Positions 27,733 to 35,171 of a DNA stretch of 64,000 bases are shown piece by piece (position 1 is the first letter of the stretch; each line of letters begins with the position of its first letter). The translations under genes and the position numbers were made by a program. Source of the DNA: DASUXA01 sp036378155 (lineage in GTDB: Bacteria > Actinomycetota > Actinomycetes > Mycobacteriales > Micromonosporaceae). The DNA lies in assembly GCA_036378155.1 (NCBI GenBank), contig DASUXA010000075.1, positions 16,917-80,916 of the forward strand, written 5' to 3'. The notes below the pieces were generated by a model, which was not told the origin of the DNA, did not search any database, and saw nothing but the letters and a program-made list of their open reading frames with translations.

Positions 27733-28674
27733 GTGGAGACCGACATCCTGGGTGCGCCGTACCAGAGCCGCACCATTCCGCTCGGCGACGACGACGAAGG
27801 CGATGTCGTCGCGACCCTGGTCAGTCGCCGGAGCGCCGAGCCGACCAGCCGCGCGGTGCTGTACGTGCACGGCTTCGTCGACTACTTCTTCCAGACCCAC
27901 CTGGCGGACTTCTTCGTCACGCACGGCTGGGACTTCTACGCCCTCGATCTGCGCAAATACGGCAGGAGCTTGCGCCCGCACCAGACGCCGAACTTCGTAC
28001 GCAGCCTCACCGAGTACTTCCCGGAACTCGACGAGGCGGCGCGCATCATCAAAAACGAGGACGGGCACGACACCCTGCTGGTCAACGCGCACTCCACCGG
28101 CGGGTTGATCGTCCCGCTCTGGGCGCACTCGCGCGGCGACGCCAGCCCCGTCGACGCGATGTTCCTGAACAGCCCGTTCTTCGACCTGAACGCCCCGTGG
28201 CTGACCCGCGCGGCGGTCGCTCCCGCCGTCATCCGGCTCGGCGGAAGCCGCCCGTACCTGAAGCTGCCATTCAACCTCGGCGATGTGTACGGGCGCAGCA
28301 TCCATTCGGAGCACTACGGTGAATGGACCTACGACCTGCAGTGGAAACCGCTCGCCGGGTTCCCGGTGCTGGCCGGGTGGCTGCGCGCCGTCCGACGCGG
28401 TCAACTCCGCCTGCATGCCGGGCTCGATCTGAAGGTACCGGTCCTGGTCGCCTGCTCGGCACGCAGCTACAAAGGTACGAAGTGGGGCGAGGACGCACTC
28501 GCCGCCGACTCGGTCCTCGACGTCGAGCACATCACCAAGTGGTCCACGAAACTGGGGCGCCACCTCACCCTGGTACGTATCGACGGCGGTCTGCACGACG
28601 TGATGCTGTCCGCCGAGCCGGCGCGCGGACAGATCTTCGCCGAACTCGAGCGCTGGACCAAGGCGTACCTGTAG
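27733..28674 (+). CDS. Alpha/beta hydrolase (monoacylglycerol lipase-like)
   Basis: This 313-residue alpha/beta-hydrolase has the oxyanion-side YVHGFVDYFFQTHLADFF, ALDLRKYGRS, and the nucleophile elbow NAHSTGG (Ser). The catalytic His is probably in IDGGLHDVMLS near the C-terminus. The Hydrolase_4/lysophospholipase arrangement suggests a serine ester hydrolase; the natural ester is unknown. GTG at 27733 follows CCTCCCGTC, a weak ribosome site. The gene ends 6 bp before the convergent DUF1444 gene with no hairpin. Confidence 0.87.
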   Translation: METDILGAPYQSRTIPLGDDDEGDVVATLVSRRSAEPTSRAVLYVHGFVDYFFQTHLADFFVTHGWDFYALDLRKYGRSLRPHQTPNFVRSLTEYFPELDEAARIIKNEDGHDTLLVNAHSTGGLIVPLWAHSRGDASPVDAMFLNSPFFDLNAPWLTRAAVAPAVIRLGGSRPYLKLPFNLGDVYGRSIHSEHYGEWTYDLQWKPLAGFPVLAGWLRAVRRGQLRLHAGLDLKVPVLVACSARSYKGTKWGEDALAADSVLDVEHITKWSTKLGRHLTLVRIDGGLHDVMLSAEPARGQIFAELERWTKAYL

Positions 28675-28680
28675 CGACCG

Positions 28681-29196
28681 CTAAAGGATCTCCCACTGCC
28701 CGGCGCGGCGAACCAGCAGCTCACGCAGCAGCAGATGTTCGTCACCGGCGAAGAACACCCGGTCCACCGCGCGGCGCGCCTTCTCCATCCCCGGGCGGGA
28801 CTGCGAGCCCGTCACGATCACGACGTCCCGCGCCGGCACCCCGACCACCAGTTCGCCGGGTACCGCGGACTCCAGGTTGTCCCAGAACTCGTCGGCGAGC
28901 AGCAGGCTCGACTCGATCCCGTCGAAGGACAACATGAGCGCCGGCGGCTGCCCGTGTACCTTCGCCAGATCCAGCATGTCGTCCAGGTTGCCCGCGGCGC
29001 GGCGACGCAGCGACCGCCGCGACAACCCCATCCGGTCCAGGTCGGTCCAGCTGACCAGACGTTCGCCGTACGGCGGGCCGTACGAGTAGCCGACCAGAAG
29101 ACCCTCGACGAACCGATCGAGAACGTTCTCCTCGCGGTAGTGGCGGTCGTCCACCGAGAGCAGAAGCGGCAAAAACGTGGTGCTGGTCACCTGCAC
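28681..29196 (-). CDS. DUF1444-like protein
   Basis: This 171-residue soluble protein has FLPLLLSVDDRHYREENVLDRFVEGLLVGYSYGPP, YGERLVSWTDLDRMG, ALMLSFDGIESSLLL, and a C-terminal GDEHLLLRELLVRRAGQWEIL. The order of a YSYGPPYGERLV strand, a Leu-rich central strand and an LL..R.L end resembles the DUF1444 (YtpQ-like) family. No function is established. GTG at 29196 or 29190 is the likely start. It is transcribed toward the hydrolase and away from tRNA-Arg. Confidence 0.7.
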   Translation of the reverse strand: MQVTSTTFLPLLLSVDDRHYREENVLDRFVEGLLVGYSYGPPYGERLVSWTDLDRMGLSRRSLRRRAAGNLDDMLDLAKVHGQPPALMLSFDGIESSLLLADEFWDNLESAVPGELVVGVPARDVVIVTGSQSRPGMEKARRAVDRVFFAGDEHLLLRELLVRRAGQWEIL

Positions 29197-29357
29197 GCCA
29201 GGCAAGATAGCGCTGCCCCGGCCGGTCCGATAGTCCCCGTACCGCCACTTCGTCCCGCGCGCCCGCCCGACCCTGTCCGCGGATTCGCACGGAGCGGGTG
29301 CGGAGCGGGACATCTTAGCGCTGACCTGGGTACCGCGGACGGTAATCTTCTGACCAG

Positions 29358-29433
29358 GCGCCCGTAGCTCAGTGGATAGAGCAGGAGACTTCTAATCTCA
29401 AGGTCGCAGGTTCGAATCCTGCCGGGCGCACCA
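29358..29433 (+). tRNA. tRNA-Arg (anticodon TCT)
   Basis: The 7-bp acceptor stem GCGCCCG (29358-29364) pairs with CGGGCGC (29423-29429), and CCA is encoded (29431-29433). The D arm TAGCTCAGTGGATAGAGC, the anticodon loop CTTCTAA giving TCT, and the T arm GCAGGTTCGAATCCTGC are all intact. It is the likely integration site of the adjacent accessory segment. Confidence 0.96.
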
Positions 29434-29486
29434 GGCACAACGCTTCGAGCATGATCGCGTTCACCCCCGAATTTGACCCCCCACGC

Positions 29487-30092
29487 TCACTCGTCGAACA
29501 GGAAGCCGAGCCGGTCGACCGCTTCCCGCTGCACCTCCCGCGTGGCGTCGACGTAGATCGTCTTCGTGATCGTCGGCGAGCTATGCCCGAGCACGTCTTG
29601 GATGTTCTCGATGGGCACGCCCTGGTCGTAGAGCAGGGTCGCGCACGAGTGGCGCGGATCGTGGAACCTGATCCGACGCACGGCAGCCCGCTCGCACAGC
29701 CGGGCGAAGTGCCGATTGAGGTGCCGCGGCTCGATCGGCGTACCGAGCTTCGTCGCGAACACCATGCCGTGCTCCTGCCACGCGTCGCCGGCCGCCTCCT
29801 TGTCTACGAGCTGCGCCGCCTGGTGGTCGCGGAGCACGTCGACGAGGTTCTTGGGTAGCGGAACCGCGCGCTCAGAATCGGCGGTCTTGACCGGGCTGAG
29901 GACAAGTTGCCCCCGTATCCGTTGCAGGCTCCGCCGCACGTACACCAGGCCCTCGTCAAAGCGCCGCGCAGAGCGCGGCGCACCGTGCGCGCTCGGACCG
30001 CCCTTGCGGGCGTCCTTGGCGGCCGTCCTCGGGCGCCCGGCGCGCCGCACCCACACGGACACCTGATGTCCAAGAAGCCTCCGGCGGGGCAC
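29487..30092 (-). pseudogene. Truncated tyrosine recombinase (phage-type integrase)
   Basis: Only the catalytic half of an integrase remains. SPVKTADSERAVPLP is the beta hairpin following the first catalytic Arg. HDPRHSCATLL is the H-x-x-R box, VLGHSSPTITKTIYVD carries the second His and the nucleophilic Tyr, and DRLGFLFDE ends it. The SAM-like core-binding domain and the first Arg box are missing. Homology starts near residue 45 (EGLVYVRRSLQRIRG), and sequence above about 29,970 is unrelated. Location 54 bp past tRNA-Arg in antisense orientation is typical of tRNA-integrating elements. It is probably inactive. Confidence 0.85.
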
Positions 30093-30149
30093 TCCGGCTC
30101 AGGGATGGGACCATCCCGCCCGCCATCGACCCAGGACAAGCCGAGCAGA

Positions 30150-30213
30150 CCTGCCCCGGGGTGCCAAGGTCGTTCGGCTGGTAAGGCGCTCCACCTTGTC
30201 ACCCCGGGGCAGG
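30150..30213. repeat. 21-bp inverted repeat with 22-bp spacer
   Basis: Bases 30150-30170 and 30193-30213 are complementary with a single mismatch. The element lies in the otherwise empty 200 bp between the integrase remnant and the TPR gene, so it is not downstream of any intact gene. It could be a stranded terminator, a recombinase-binding site, or an ends-in remnant of a lost element. Confidence 0.8.
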
Positions 30214-30301
30214 CCCGCGGGGTGTGGGTCGAGGGCAGACGGGATGACGGTAATCCAGTTATCCATTGACGCTGACTGCTTGTTGCTGATCTGGTGCAGT
30301 G

Positions 30302-31270
30302 ATGAAGGTGCGAGTGTGGTGGGCCCAATTTGCCGCGAGGGTGGCGTTCCAAGAGGGCGCGCTGCTCAAGCGGCGGGGGGACGTGGCCGGGGCACGTGCC
30401 GCCTACCAGCAGGCCATTGATTCCGGCCACCCCGACGCCGCCCCCAAGGCTGCGTTGAACCTGGGGGTACTGCTGGGCGAGCAGGGGGACGCGGCCGGGG
30501 CACGTGCCGCCTACCAGCACGCCATCGGCTCTGGCCACCCCGACGTCGCCCCGATGGCTGCGTTGAACCTGGGGGCGCTGTTGGCCGACCAGGGGGACGC
30601 GGCCGGGGCACGTGCCGCCTACCAGCGGGCCATTGATTCCGGCCACACCGACCAGGCCCCGAAGGCCTCGTACAACCTGGGGGTGCTGCTGGCCGAGCAG
30701 GGAGATGTGGCCGGGGCACGTGCCGCCTACCAGCAGGCCATCGATTCCGGCCACGTCGATATCGCTCCGAACGCGGCGAAGAACCTGGGGGTACTGCTGG
30801 CCGACCAGGGGGACGTGGCCGGGGCGCGCGCCGCGCTTCAGCGTGCCATCGATTCCGGCCACCCCGACGCCGCCCCCAAGGCTGCGTTCAACCTGGGGGT
30901 ACTGCTGGCCGACCAGGGGGACGTCGCCGGGGCGCGCGCCGCGCTTCAGCAGGCGCTCGATTCCGGCCACGCCGACATCGCTCCGAAGGCCGCAGTCAAT
31001 CTGGGCGCGCTGCTGGACGAGCAAGGGGACGTGGCCGGGGCGCGCGCCGCCTACCAACAGGCCATCGACTCCGGCCACGCCGAGGCTGTTCTGAGGGCGA
31101 CGGTCAACCTGGGCATGCTTTTGGAGCAGCAGGGGGACGTGGCCGGGGCACGTGCCGCCTACCAACAGGCCATCGACTCCGGCCACACCAGGATTGCGGC
31201 CGAAGCAGAAGACCGAATCACCAGGCTCGACAAGCATGCCGCGATGGACCAGGGCGAAGGAACGACGTAA
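30302..31270 (+). CDS. TPR/Sel1-like repeat protein of near-identical units
   Basis: This 322-residue protein is made almost entirely of 36-residue units of the form LGVLLxEQGDVAGARAAYQQAIDSGHxDxAPKAAxN, about eight in a row. This is the 34-36-residue tetratricopeptide pattern of paired helices. Units are highly similar at DNA level (108-bp period), suggesting recent expansion. There is no signal peptide or membrane segment, so it is a predicted cytoplasmic protein-binding solenoid. The ATG at 30302 follows a GTG at 30299; the ribosome site is weak. It lies in the accessory segment beside tRNA-Arg; its partner is unknown. Confidence 0.85.
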   Translation: MKVRVWWAQFAARVAFQEGALLKRRGDVAGARAAYQQAIDSGHPDAAPKAALNLGVLLGEQGDAAGARAAYQHAIGSGHPDVAPMAALNLGALLADQGDAAGARAAYQRAIDSGHTDQAPKASYNLGVLLAEQGDVAGARAAYQQAIDSGHVDIAPNAAKNLGVLLADQGDVAGARAALQRAIDSGHPDAAPKAAFNLGVLLADQGDVAGARAALQQALDSGHADIAPKAAVNLGALLDEQGDVAGARAAYQQAIDSGHAEAVLRATVNLGMLLEQQGDVAGARAAYQQAIDSGHTRIAAEAEDRITRLDKHAAMDQGEGTT

Positions 31271-31529
31271 GCAGCTCGCGCCCATTGCGTGCCTAATGTG
31301 GCGCGTCCGTTTACACGCGGTACACCGGCGGCCCCGGAACCTGCCCGGTCCTCGCCTGGTCGGGCGGCCGCGAAGCCGGCTCCAGCCGCCGGCAAGCCAC
31401 GTGCGACACCGGGTCTGCCAGGCAGCAAAAGAAGCAGCAAACGCTGTGAGTCGGTCGAGTCCATCGACGAGCACGATTACCGACGGCGCAATCTCGCCGC
31501 TCGCCGGGTGAGGTAGTCCCGTTCGGCGG
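31271..31529. other. Gap between TPR gene and vapC remnant
   Basis: This 259-bp stretch has no recognisable gene. A 75-codon rightward ORF (31289-31516) is Pro/Ala-rich and cannot be supported. On the minus strand the lost 3' part of vapC would be expected here, but I see no PIN-domain motifs. Confidence 0.5.
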
Positions 31530-31678
31530 TGTTTGCGATCCGAGCGCCGAAACTCGGTGCGCTGGGGCTGGCACGACCCGACCGCATGGTCGGAGATCAC
31601 GTCCGCCCAGGCTGCCCGTACGGGTGGGTCACGCAGAAGACGCCAGAGCGCCTACGAGTCGGCCAGGTACCGGATCAC
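31530..31678 (-). pseudogene. vapC toxin remnant with early nonsense codon
   Basis: A GTG at 31678-31676 overlaps the vapB stop by GTGA, as in intact vapBC operons. The frame reads IRYLADS, then TAG at 31654-31652, then continues ALWRLLRDPPVRAAWADVIS, AVGSCQPQRTEFRRS, the PIN-domain N-terminus of actinobacterial VapC. The stop replaces one codon of the DSSALW motif that contributes the first catalytic acid. Homology disappears beyond about 31,540, so the 3' two-thirds with the remaining metal-binding acids is also gone. The toxin must be inactive. Confidence 0.8.
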
Positions 31679-31896
31679 GCACCCGGCTCTTTGCTCGCCG
31701 CGCGCATCTCGCGCCAGCCCTCGTAGTCCCAGCCTCGGGCAACCGCCGTGTGGTGCTCCAGCGCGGCGATGCGACGATGCCGAGCCGCGTATTCGCGCAA
31801 CGCGAGGTTCACCGTGTCCTTCTTGCTCTTGGCTCCGGACAGCCGCATCGCCTCGGCGAGCGCGTCGTCGTCGAGGTCAATTTGGGTAACTGCCAT
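31675..31896 (-). CDS. vapB: VapB-type antitoxin (ribbon-helix-helix)
   Basis: This 73-residue protein begins MAVTQIDLDDDALAEAMRLSG, continues KSKKDTVNLALREYAARHRR, the RHH DNA-binding unit of VapB, and ends in a Trp-containing tail (RGWDYEGWREMR) that in intact pairs wraps the VapC active site. ATG at 31896 has AGGAG 7 nt upstream. The coding frame is undamaged while the downstream toxin is broken, making this an orphan antitoxin that may still bind DNA or a foreign VapC. Confidence 0.85.
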   Translation of the reverse strand: MAVTQIDLDDDALAEAMRLSGAKSKKDTVNLALREYAARHRRIAALEHHTAVARGWDYEGWREMRAASKEPGA

Positions 31897-31909
31897 CGGC
31901 GCTCCTGTT

Positions 31910-31938
31910 GGTAATGTATGTCGCTCGCCAACATTGCC
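31910..31938. promoter_or_regulatory. Inverted repeat upstream of vapB, candidate operator
   Basis: GGTAATGT (31910-31917) and ACATTGCC (31931-31938) are complementary at 7 of 8 positions. They flank the likely vapB promoter, as expected for an autoregulatory antitoxin site. Confidence 0.45.
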
Positions 31939-31955
31939 GCATATCACGCGGTGGA

Positions 31956-31969
31956 GTCCTGGCCAGGAC
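31956..31969. repeat. 14-bp perfect palindrome
   Basis: GTCCTGGCCAGGAC lies between vapB and the metallo-hydrolase gene, near the right edge of the accessory segment. Confidence 0.6.
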
Positions 31970-32050
31970 ATCGGGCCGCCAGCTTCCTCAGCACGGCAGG
32001 CGGGTCATCGCAGGCCGCCTGACACGTGCCCATTCCTGACGGCGACCGCG

Positions 32051-32713
32051 TCAGGCGAGCGCGCGCTCGAGGGTTGAGCGGTCGGTGGGTGCTCCGTGCG
32101 CCGGGAGCACGATGTCGACCGGCAACTCGAGCAGCGGGCGTAACCGCTCGGCGATCTGCTCGCGGGTGAGCCCCCGGGTACCCTTCCGGGGGTTGATCTC
32201 GAAGCCGCGCCCGAAATCGACGACGGTGTCGCCGACGATGACGGCACGCCGGCTCTCCATCCACAGCACGAGGTCGTTGTGTTCCCGACCGGGGAACGCT
32301 TCGATTCCGACGGGCAGCCGGTCGCCGGCTGAGTACGGGTGCGCCTCACCTTTCCGCTCGCGGACCAGCCAGGTCAGATCGGGGCTGCCGTCGCCAGCCT
32401 GTTCGGCGGTGATGCCGAACTTCCGGATGAGATCCTCCGCCGTGTCGGGCAGCGGCGTGTACACGGGTGCACCGAGCCGCTCCGCCAGGTGCCGGGCGTC
32501 GCGCTCGTGCCACGGCGCGGTGAGCACCAGCGCGGTGGCGCGGCCCGCAGCCAGTTCGACGAGTTCGGTCGGTACCGCCAACGGATCGATCAGCAGTAAC
32601 TGACGACCGTCGTCGACGGCGTACGACGAGACCTCCGGACCCCACGGCTCGGCTTCGCTCCACTCGGGATGCCGCGCCTGCCAGTGCCACAGCCCCGCCT
32701 GCAACTCGCGCAC
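32051..32713 (-). CDS. Metallo-beta-lactamase-fold hydrolase
   Basis: This 220-residue MBL-fold protein has SSYAVDDGRQLLLIDPLAVP as the first beta strands, LTAPWHERDARHLAERLGAPVY with a partly degenerate HxxxD site (HERDARH), PGREHNDLVLWM, GDTVVDFGRG and LPAHGAPTDRS with the terminal His. It lacks the full HxHxDH motif, so catalysis may use one metal or be altered. It is common as a stand-alone protein in actinobacteria. GTG at 32713 is the start. It lies just outside the accessory segment next to tRNA-Arg. Confidence 0.82.
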   Translation of the reverse strand: MRELQAGLWHWQARHPEWSEAEPWGPEVSSYAVDDGRQLLLIDPLAVPTELVELAAGRATALVLTAPWHERDARHLAERLGAPVYTPLPDTAEDLIRKFGITAEQAGDGSPDLTWLVRERKGEAHPYSAGDRLPVGIEAFPGREHNDLVLWMESRRAVIVGDTVVDFGRGFEINPRKGTRGLTREQIAERLRPLLELPVDIVLPAHGAPTDRSTLERALA

Positions 32714-32820
32714 GCCGCGATCCTATGCGCGACCGGCGACAATCGTGCGTCCAGCGGTACGGTTCGGCCGGGGCATGCGGAGCGTCGGCCTGGCGCCGGG
32801 CGCTGTCGACGCCGCCGGGG

Positions 32821-33059
32821 CTACAGCGTCGGTTCGGTCGGCTTCGCCGCGGACAGGCACAGGGCGCTGCCGGCGATGCCGAAGACACCGAGGACGCCGA
32901 GCGCCGTCCGCTCCGTCCTGAACGACCGCGACGCCGTGACCGGAAGCGGCCACCGACGTGGCGGCGGCGAGCCAGAAGGCGAAGAACAGCGCGCCCGCCG
33001 CCAGTCGTACCCCATTGGAAGCGGCTCAGGAGGGCGAGCAGCCGTTCGCCCGATCGCAT
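32821..33059 (-). pseudogene. Frameshifted small membrane protein remnant
   Basis: Three consecutive frames each show good actinomycete codon bias in turn. ATG at 33059 opens MRSGERLLALLSRFQWG. One base later in phase comes RLAAGALFFAFWLAAATSVA with a TM helix. After a second one-base slip comes TALGVLGVFGIAGSALCLSA with another TM helix and a stop. Removing one base at each of two points gives a 78-residue two-helix membrane protein. The G-run near 33010 is a likely slip site. Sequencing error is an alternative. The family is not recognised. Confidence 0.5.
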
Positions 33060-33266
33060 CCGGTCGCCCTGGTCCGCGACGGGTACCCACGAACCAGCAC
33101 CATATCGGTCGCCACCGTTCCCGTGGGTCCGCGTCGGGAACGGACGAGCCGGAACGTCGGTGGGTCGGCATACGGTCGGGCGCGACAGGACGGCGACGAC
33201 GCGCGACCAACCGTCTCGACCCAGGTCGACGCGGGGTCGATGTGTTCGGCGGGACGGAGGTAGATC

Positions 33267-33809
33267 ATGGCGAGACTGCTGTACTCGGCAACGATCTCGC
33301 TGGACGGGTTCATCGCGGGTCCGGGCGGCGACATGTCGTGGCTGACCGAACACCTCGGCCCGAATCCGGTGATCGACCGGCTCATCGGCGACATCGGCGC
33401 GCTGCTCGTCGGCAACCGCACCTTCCGCGGCGACGACCCCCACCGCGGTACCGAGAAGGAGGGCAAACCGTTCGGCGGCGGTTGGAGCGGACCGCAGTTC
33501 GTGCTGACCCACCGACCGCCGCTCACCCCGGTACCGGGCGTCACGTTCGTCGACGACCTCGCCGAGGCGGTCGCGGCGGCAAAAGCCGCCGCGGGCGACC
33601 GGTACGTCAACGTGCTCGGCGCGAGCGTCGCCCGGCAGTGCCTGGAAGCGGGTGTGCTCGACGAGATCCTGGTACTCGTCGCGCCGGTCCTGCTGGGCGA
33701 CGGGGTACGACTGTTCGAGCAGCCCGGCGGGACCAGGATCAGACTCGAACGGATCAGTGTGAGCACCGCCGAGGCGGTGACGAACCTCCGGCTGCGGGTG
33801 GTGCGATGA
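33267..33809 (+). CDS. DHFR/RibD C-terminal fold reductase
   Basis: This 180-residue dihydrofolate-reductase-like protein starts ARLLYSATISLDGFIAGPGGDMSW, the typical opening of stand-alone RibD_C proteins. LLVGNRTFRGDDP, FVLTHRPP, NVLGASVARQCLEAGVLDEILVLVAPVLLGDGVRLF follow. It is paralogous to the protein at 4186-4770 but in the shorter subfamily. ATG at 33267 has GGAGGT upstream. The stop codon lies inside the terminator stem shared with the convergent NmrA gene. An NADPH-dependent reductase of unknown substrate is the best description. Confidence 0.88.
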   Translation: MARLLYSATISLDGFIAGPGGDMSWLTEHLGPNPVIDRLIGDIGALLVGNRTFRGDDPHRGTEKEGKPFGGGWSGPQFVLTHRPPLTPVPGVTFVDDLAEAVAAAKAAAGDRYVNVLGASVARQCLEAGVLDEILVLVAPVLLGDGVRLFEQPGGTRIRLERISVSTAEAVTNLRLRVVR

Positions 33810-33833
33810 GCCGACGCTCATCGCACCACCCGC
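33794..33833. terminator. Bidirectional terminator overlapping the DHFR-like stop
   Basis: A perfect 18-bp stem (33794-33811 with 33816-33833) with a CGAC loop includes the TGA of the rightward gene in its left arm and ends 11 bp before the stop of the leftward gene. Confidence 0.88.
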
Positions 33834-33843
33834 ACGAGGCGGT

Positions 33844-34680
33844 TCACCGGAACGCGTCGACGTGCTCGGCGACCCACTGGCGGAAGCTGCGCGCCGGGCG
33901 ACCGGTCACCTGCTGTACCACGGACGTGACGGGCTCCGGCTCGGTCACGAACCGGGCCCACGCGGCGAGCGCCGCGTCGGCGAATCCGGCGTCCCCCCAC
34001 TCCTGCCGCAACTGCTCGCGAGCCGCCTCGACGGGCAACTCGACCCAGCGCAGCGGCCTGCCCAGCACCTCGCCGATGATCTCGACCTGTTCCGCCTGCC
34101 GATGCGCGCTCGGACCGGTGAGCGCGTACGCCTTCCCGTCGTGCCCGTCCTCGACGAGGGCGCGTACCGCGACGGCGGCGATGTCCGCCTCGTGGATCAG
34201 CGACCGCACCGCGTCGCCGTACGTCCAGCGAACCTCGTCACCCGACCTGATCTGGTCCGCCCACATCAGGACGTTCTTGGCGAATCCGCTCGGTCGCAGG
34301 AAGGTGTGCGGCGCGCCGGAGTCGCGGATCGCCTGCTCGACCCGCGCCCAGAACGAGCCCGGCTCATCGGCTGCCGGGGTGGCCGACAGGTACACGATCC
34401 GCCGGGGTCGCTTCGTCAACTCCGCCACCACCCGAGGCGCCAGTTCCGCGGTCTGATCCGGCGACACGAACGGCCACACCAGGAAGACCGCGTCGACGCC
34501 GTCGAGGTGGTCGGCGAGGCTCTCCGGTACCGCCAGGTCGGCCTCGACGGTCTTGACGCGGTCGGGAAGATCCACCGCCGGCGTCCGGTGGACCATCGCC
34601 CGGACGTCCACGCCCATGTCGCTGAGCTGGACGGCGACGTGCCGTCCGACCGTACCTGTCGCCCCAGTCACCAGAATCAT
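33844..34680 (-). CDS. NmrA-like NAD(P)-binding protein
   Basis: This 278-residue atypical short-chain reductase has the dinucleotide loop ILVTGATGTVGRHV, VEADLAVPESL, DAVFLVWPF, IVYLSATP, and the FLRPSGFAKNVLMWADQI block typical of the NmrA/QOR2/SDR-a5 group. It lacks the SDR Tyr-x-x-x-Lys, so it may act as a redox sensor or quinone/NAD(P)H-dependent reductase. ATG at 34680 has AGGAG 7 nt upstream. A MerR-type promoter lies about 140 bp upstream on the same strand, pointing to stress-inducible expression, although no merR gene is present in the window. Confidence 0.88.
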   Translation of the reverse strand: MILVTGATGTVGRHVAVQLSDMGVDVRAMVHRTPAVDLPDRVKTVEADLAVPESLADHLDGVDAVFLVWPFVSPDQTAELAPRVVAELTKRPRRIVYLSATPAADEPGSFWARVEQAIRDSGAPHTFLRPSGFAKNVLMWADQIRSGDEVRWTYGDAVRSLIHEADIAAVAVRALVEDGHDGKAYALTGPSAHRQAEQVEIIGEVLGRPLRWVELPVEAAREQLRQEWGDAGFADAALAAWARFVTEPEPVTSVVQQVTGRPARSFRQWVAEHVDAFR

Positions 34681-34816
34681 CGTCACTCCTACGTCGTGCC
34701 ACCTGCGCGGCTCCGCCGGACCGGACGCGGAGCCGCCGACCGCAGCAGCGGCGCCGCGACGGCCGGACGCCGCCGACCCGCGACCCGCGACCCCCCGCAT
34801 CGCGAGCCGCGAGCCG

Positions 34817-34847
34817 ACGCTAGAACTTCAACCTTGGTTCAGGTCAA
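34817..34847 (-). promoter_or_regulatory. MerR-family-type promoter
   Basis: On the minus strand TTGACC (34847-34842) and TAGCGT (34822-34817) are separated by 19 bp. The spacer contains the dyad GAACC-AA-GGTTG. A 19-bp spacer with central dyad symmetry is the hallmark of MerR-regulated promoters. It points toward the NmrA-like gene. Confidence 0.7.
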
Positions 34848-35171
34848 GCCATCGAGCGGCGTGCTCACGCTGTCGCCGACAGGCGTTCGCACCACCGGCG
34901 CGAAAAGCTTTGGTCGCCGCCGATACCCGACTGTCGCGGGTTCCTCTCGGGTACCGCGCGGTCCCGGAGACCCAGTCCGGAGACCTGCGAAAACGGCCCG
35001 GGGTTCGTACGTACGCCCCTACGCTGACCGGATAACCGTCAACCGGGCTGGGGCGACCCCGTCGTCGCTTCGGGTACCGGACCGAGGTATCCACGCCCTG
35101 TCGCCGCCCGCGGCTCCCACGCACCGGCAGGCGCGGCATTCGCGCCCGGACAAGGGCAAGAGGAGTGCGCC

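Noticed and set aside
30302..31270. Periodic 108-bp DNA repeat considered as a CRISPR or satellite
   Set aside because: It is fully explained by an in-frame TPR solenoid.
31289..31516. A 75-codon rightward ORF after the TPR gene
   Set aside because: Low-complexity Pro/Ala/Arg composition, no ribosome site and no recognisable domain; it overlaps the decayed vapC area.
34681..34800. A longer start of the NmrA-like gene at 34800
   Set aside because: The extra 40 residues are Arg/Ala/Gly-rich and unlike the family; a good AGGAG site supports ATG 34680.
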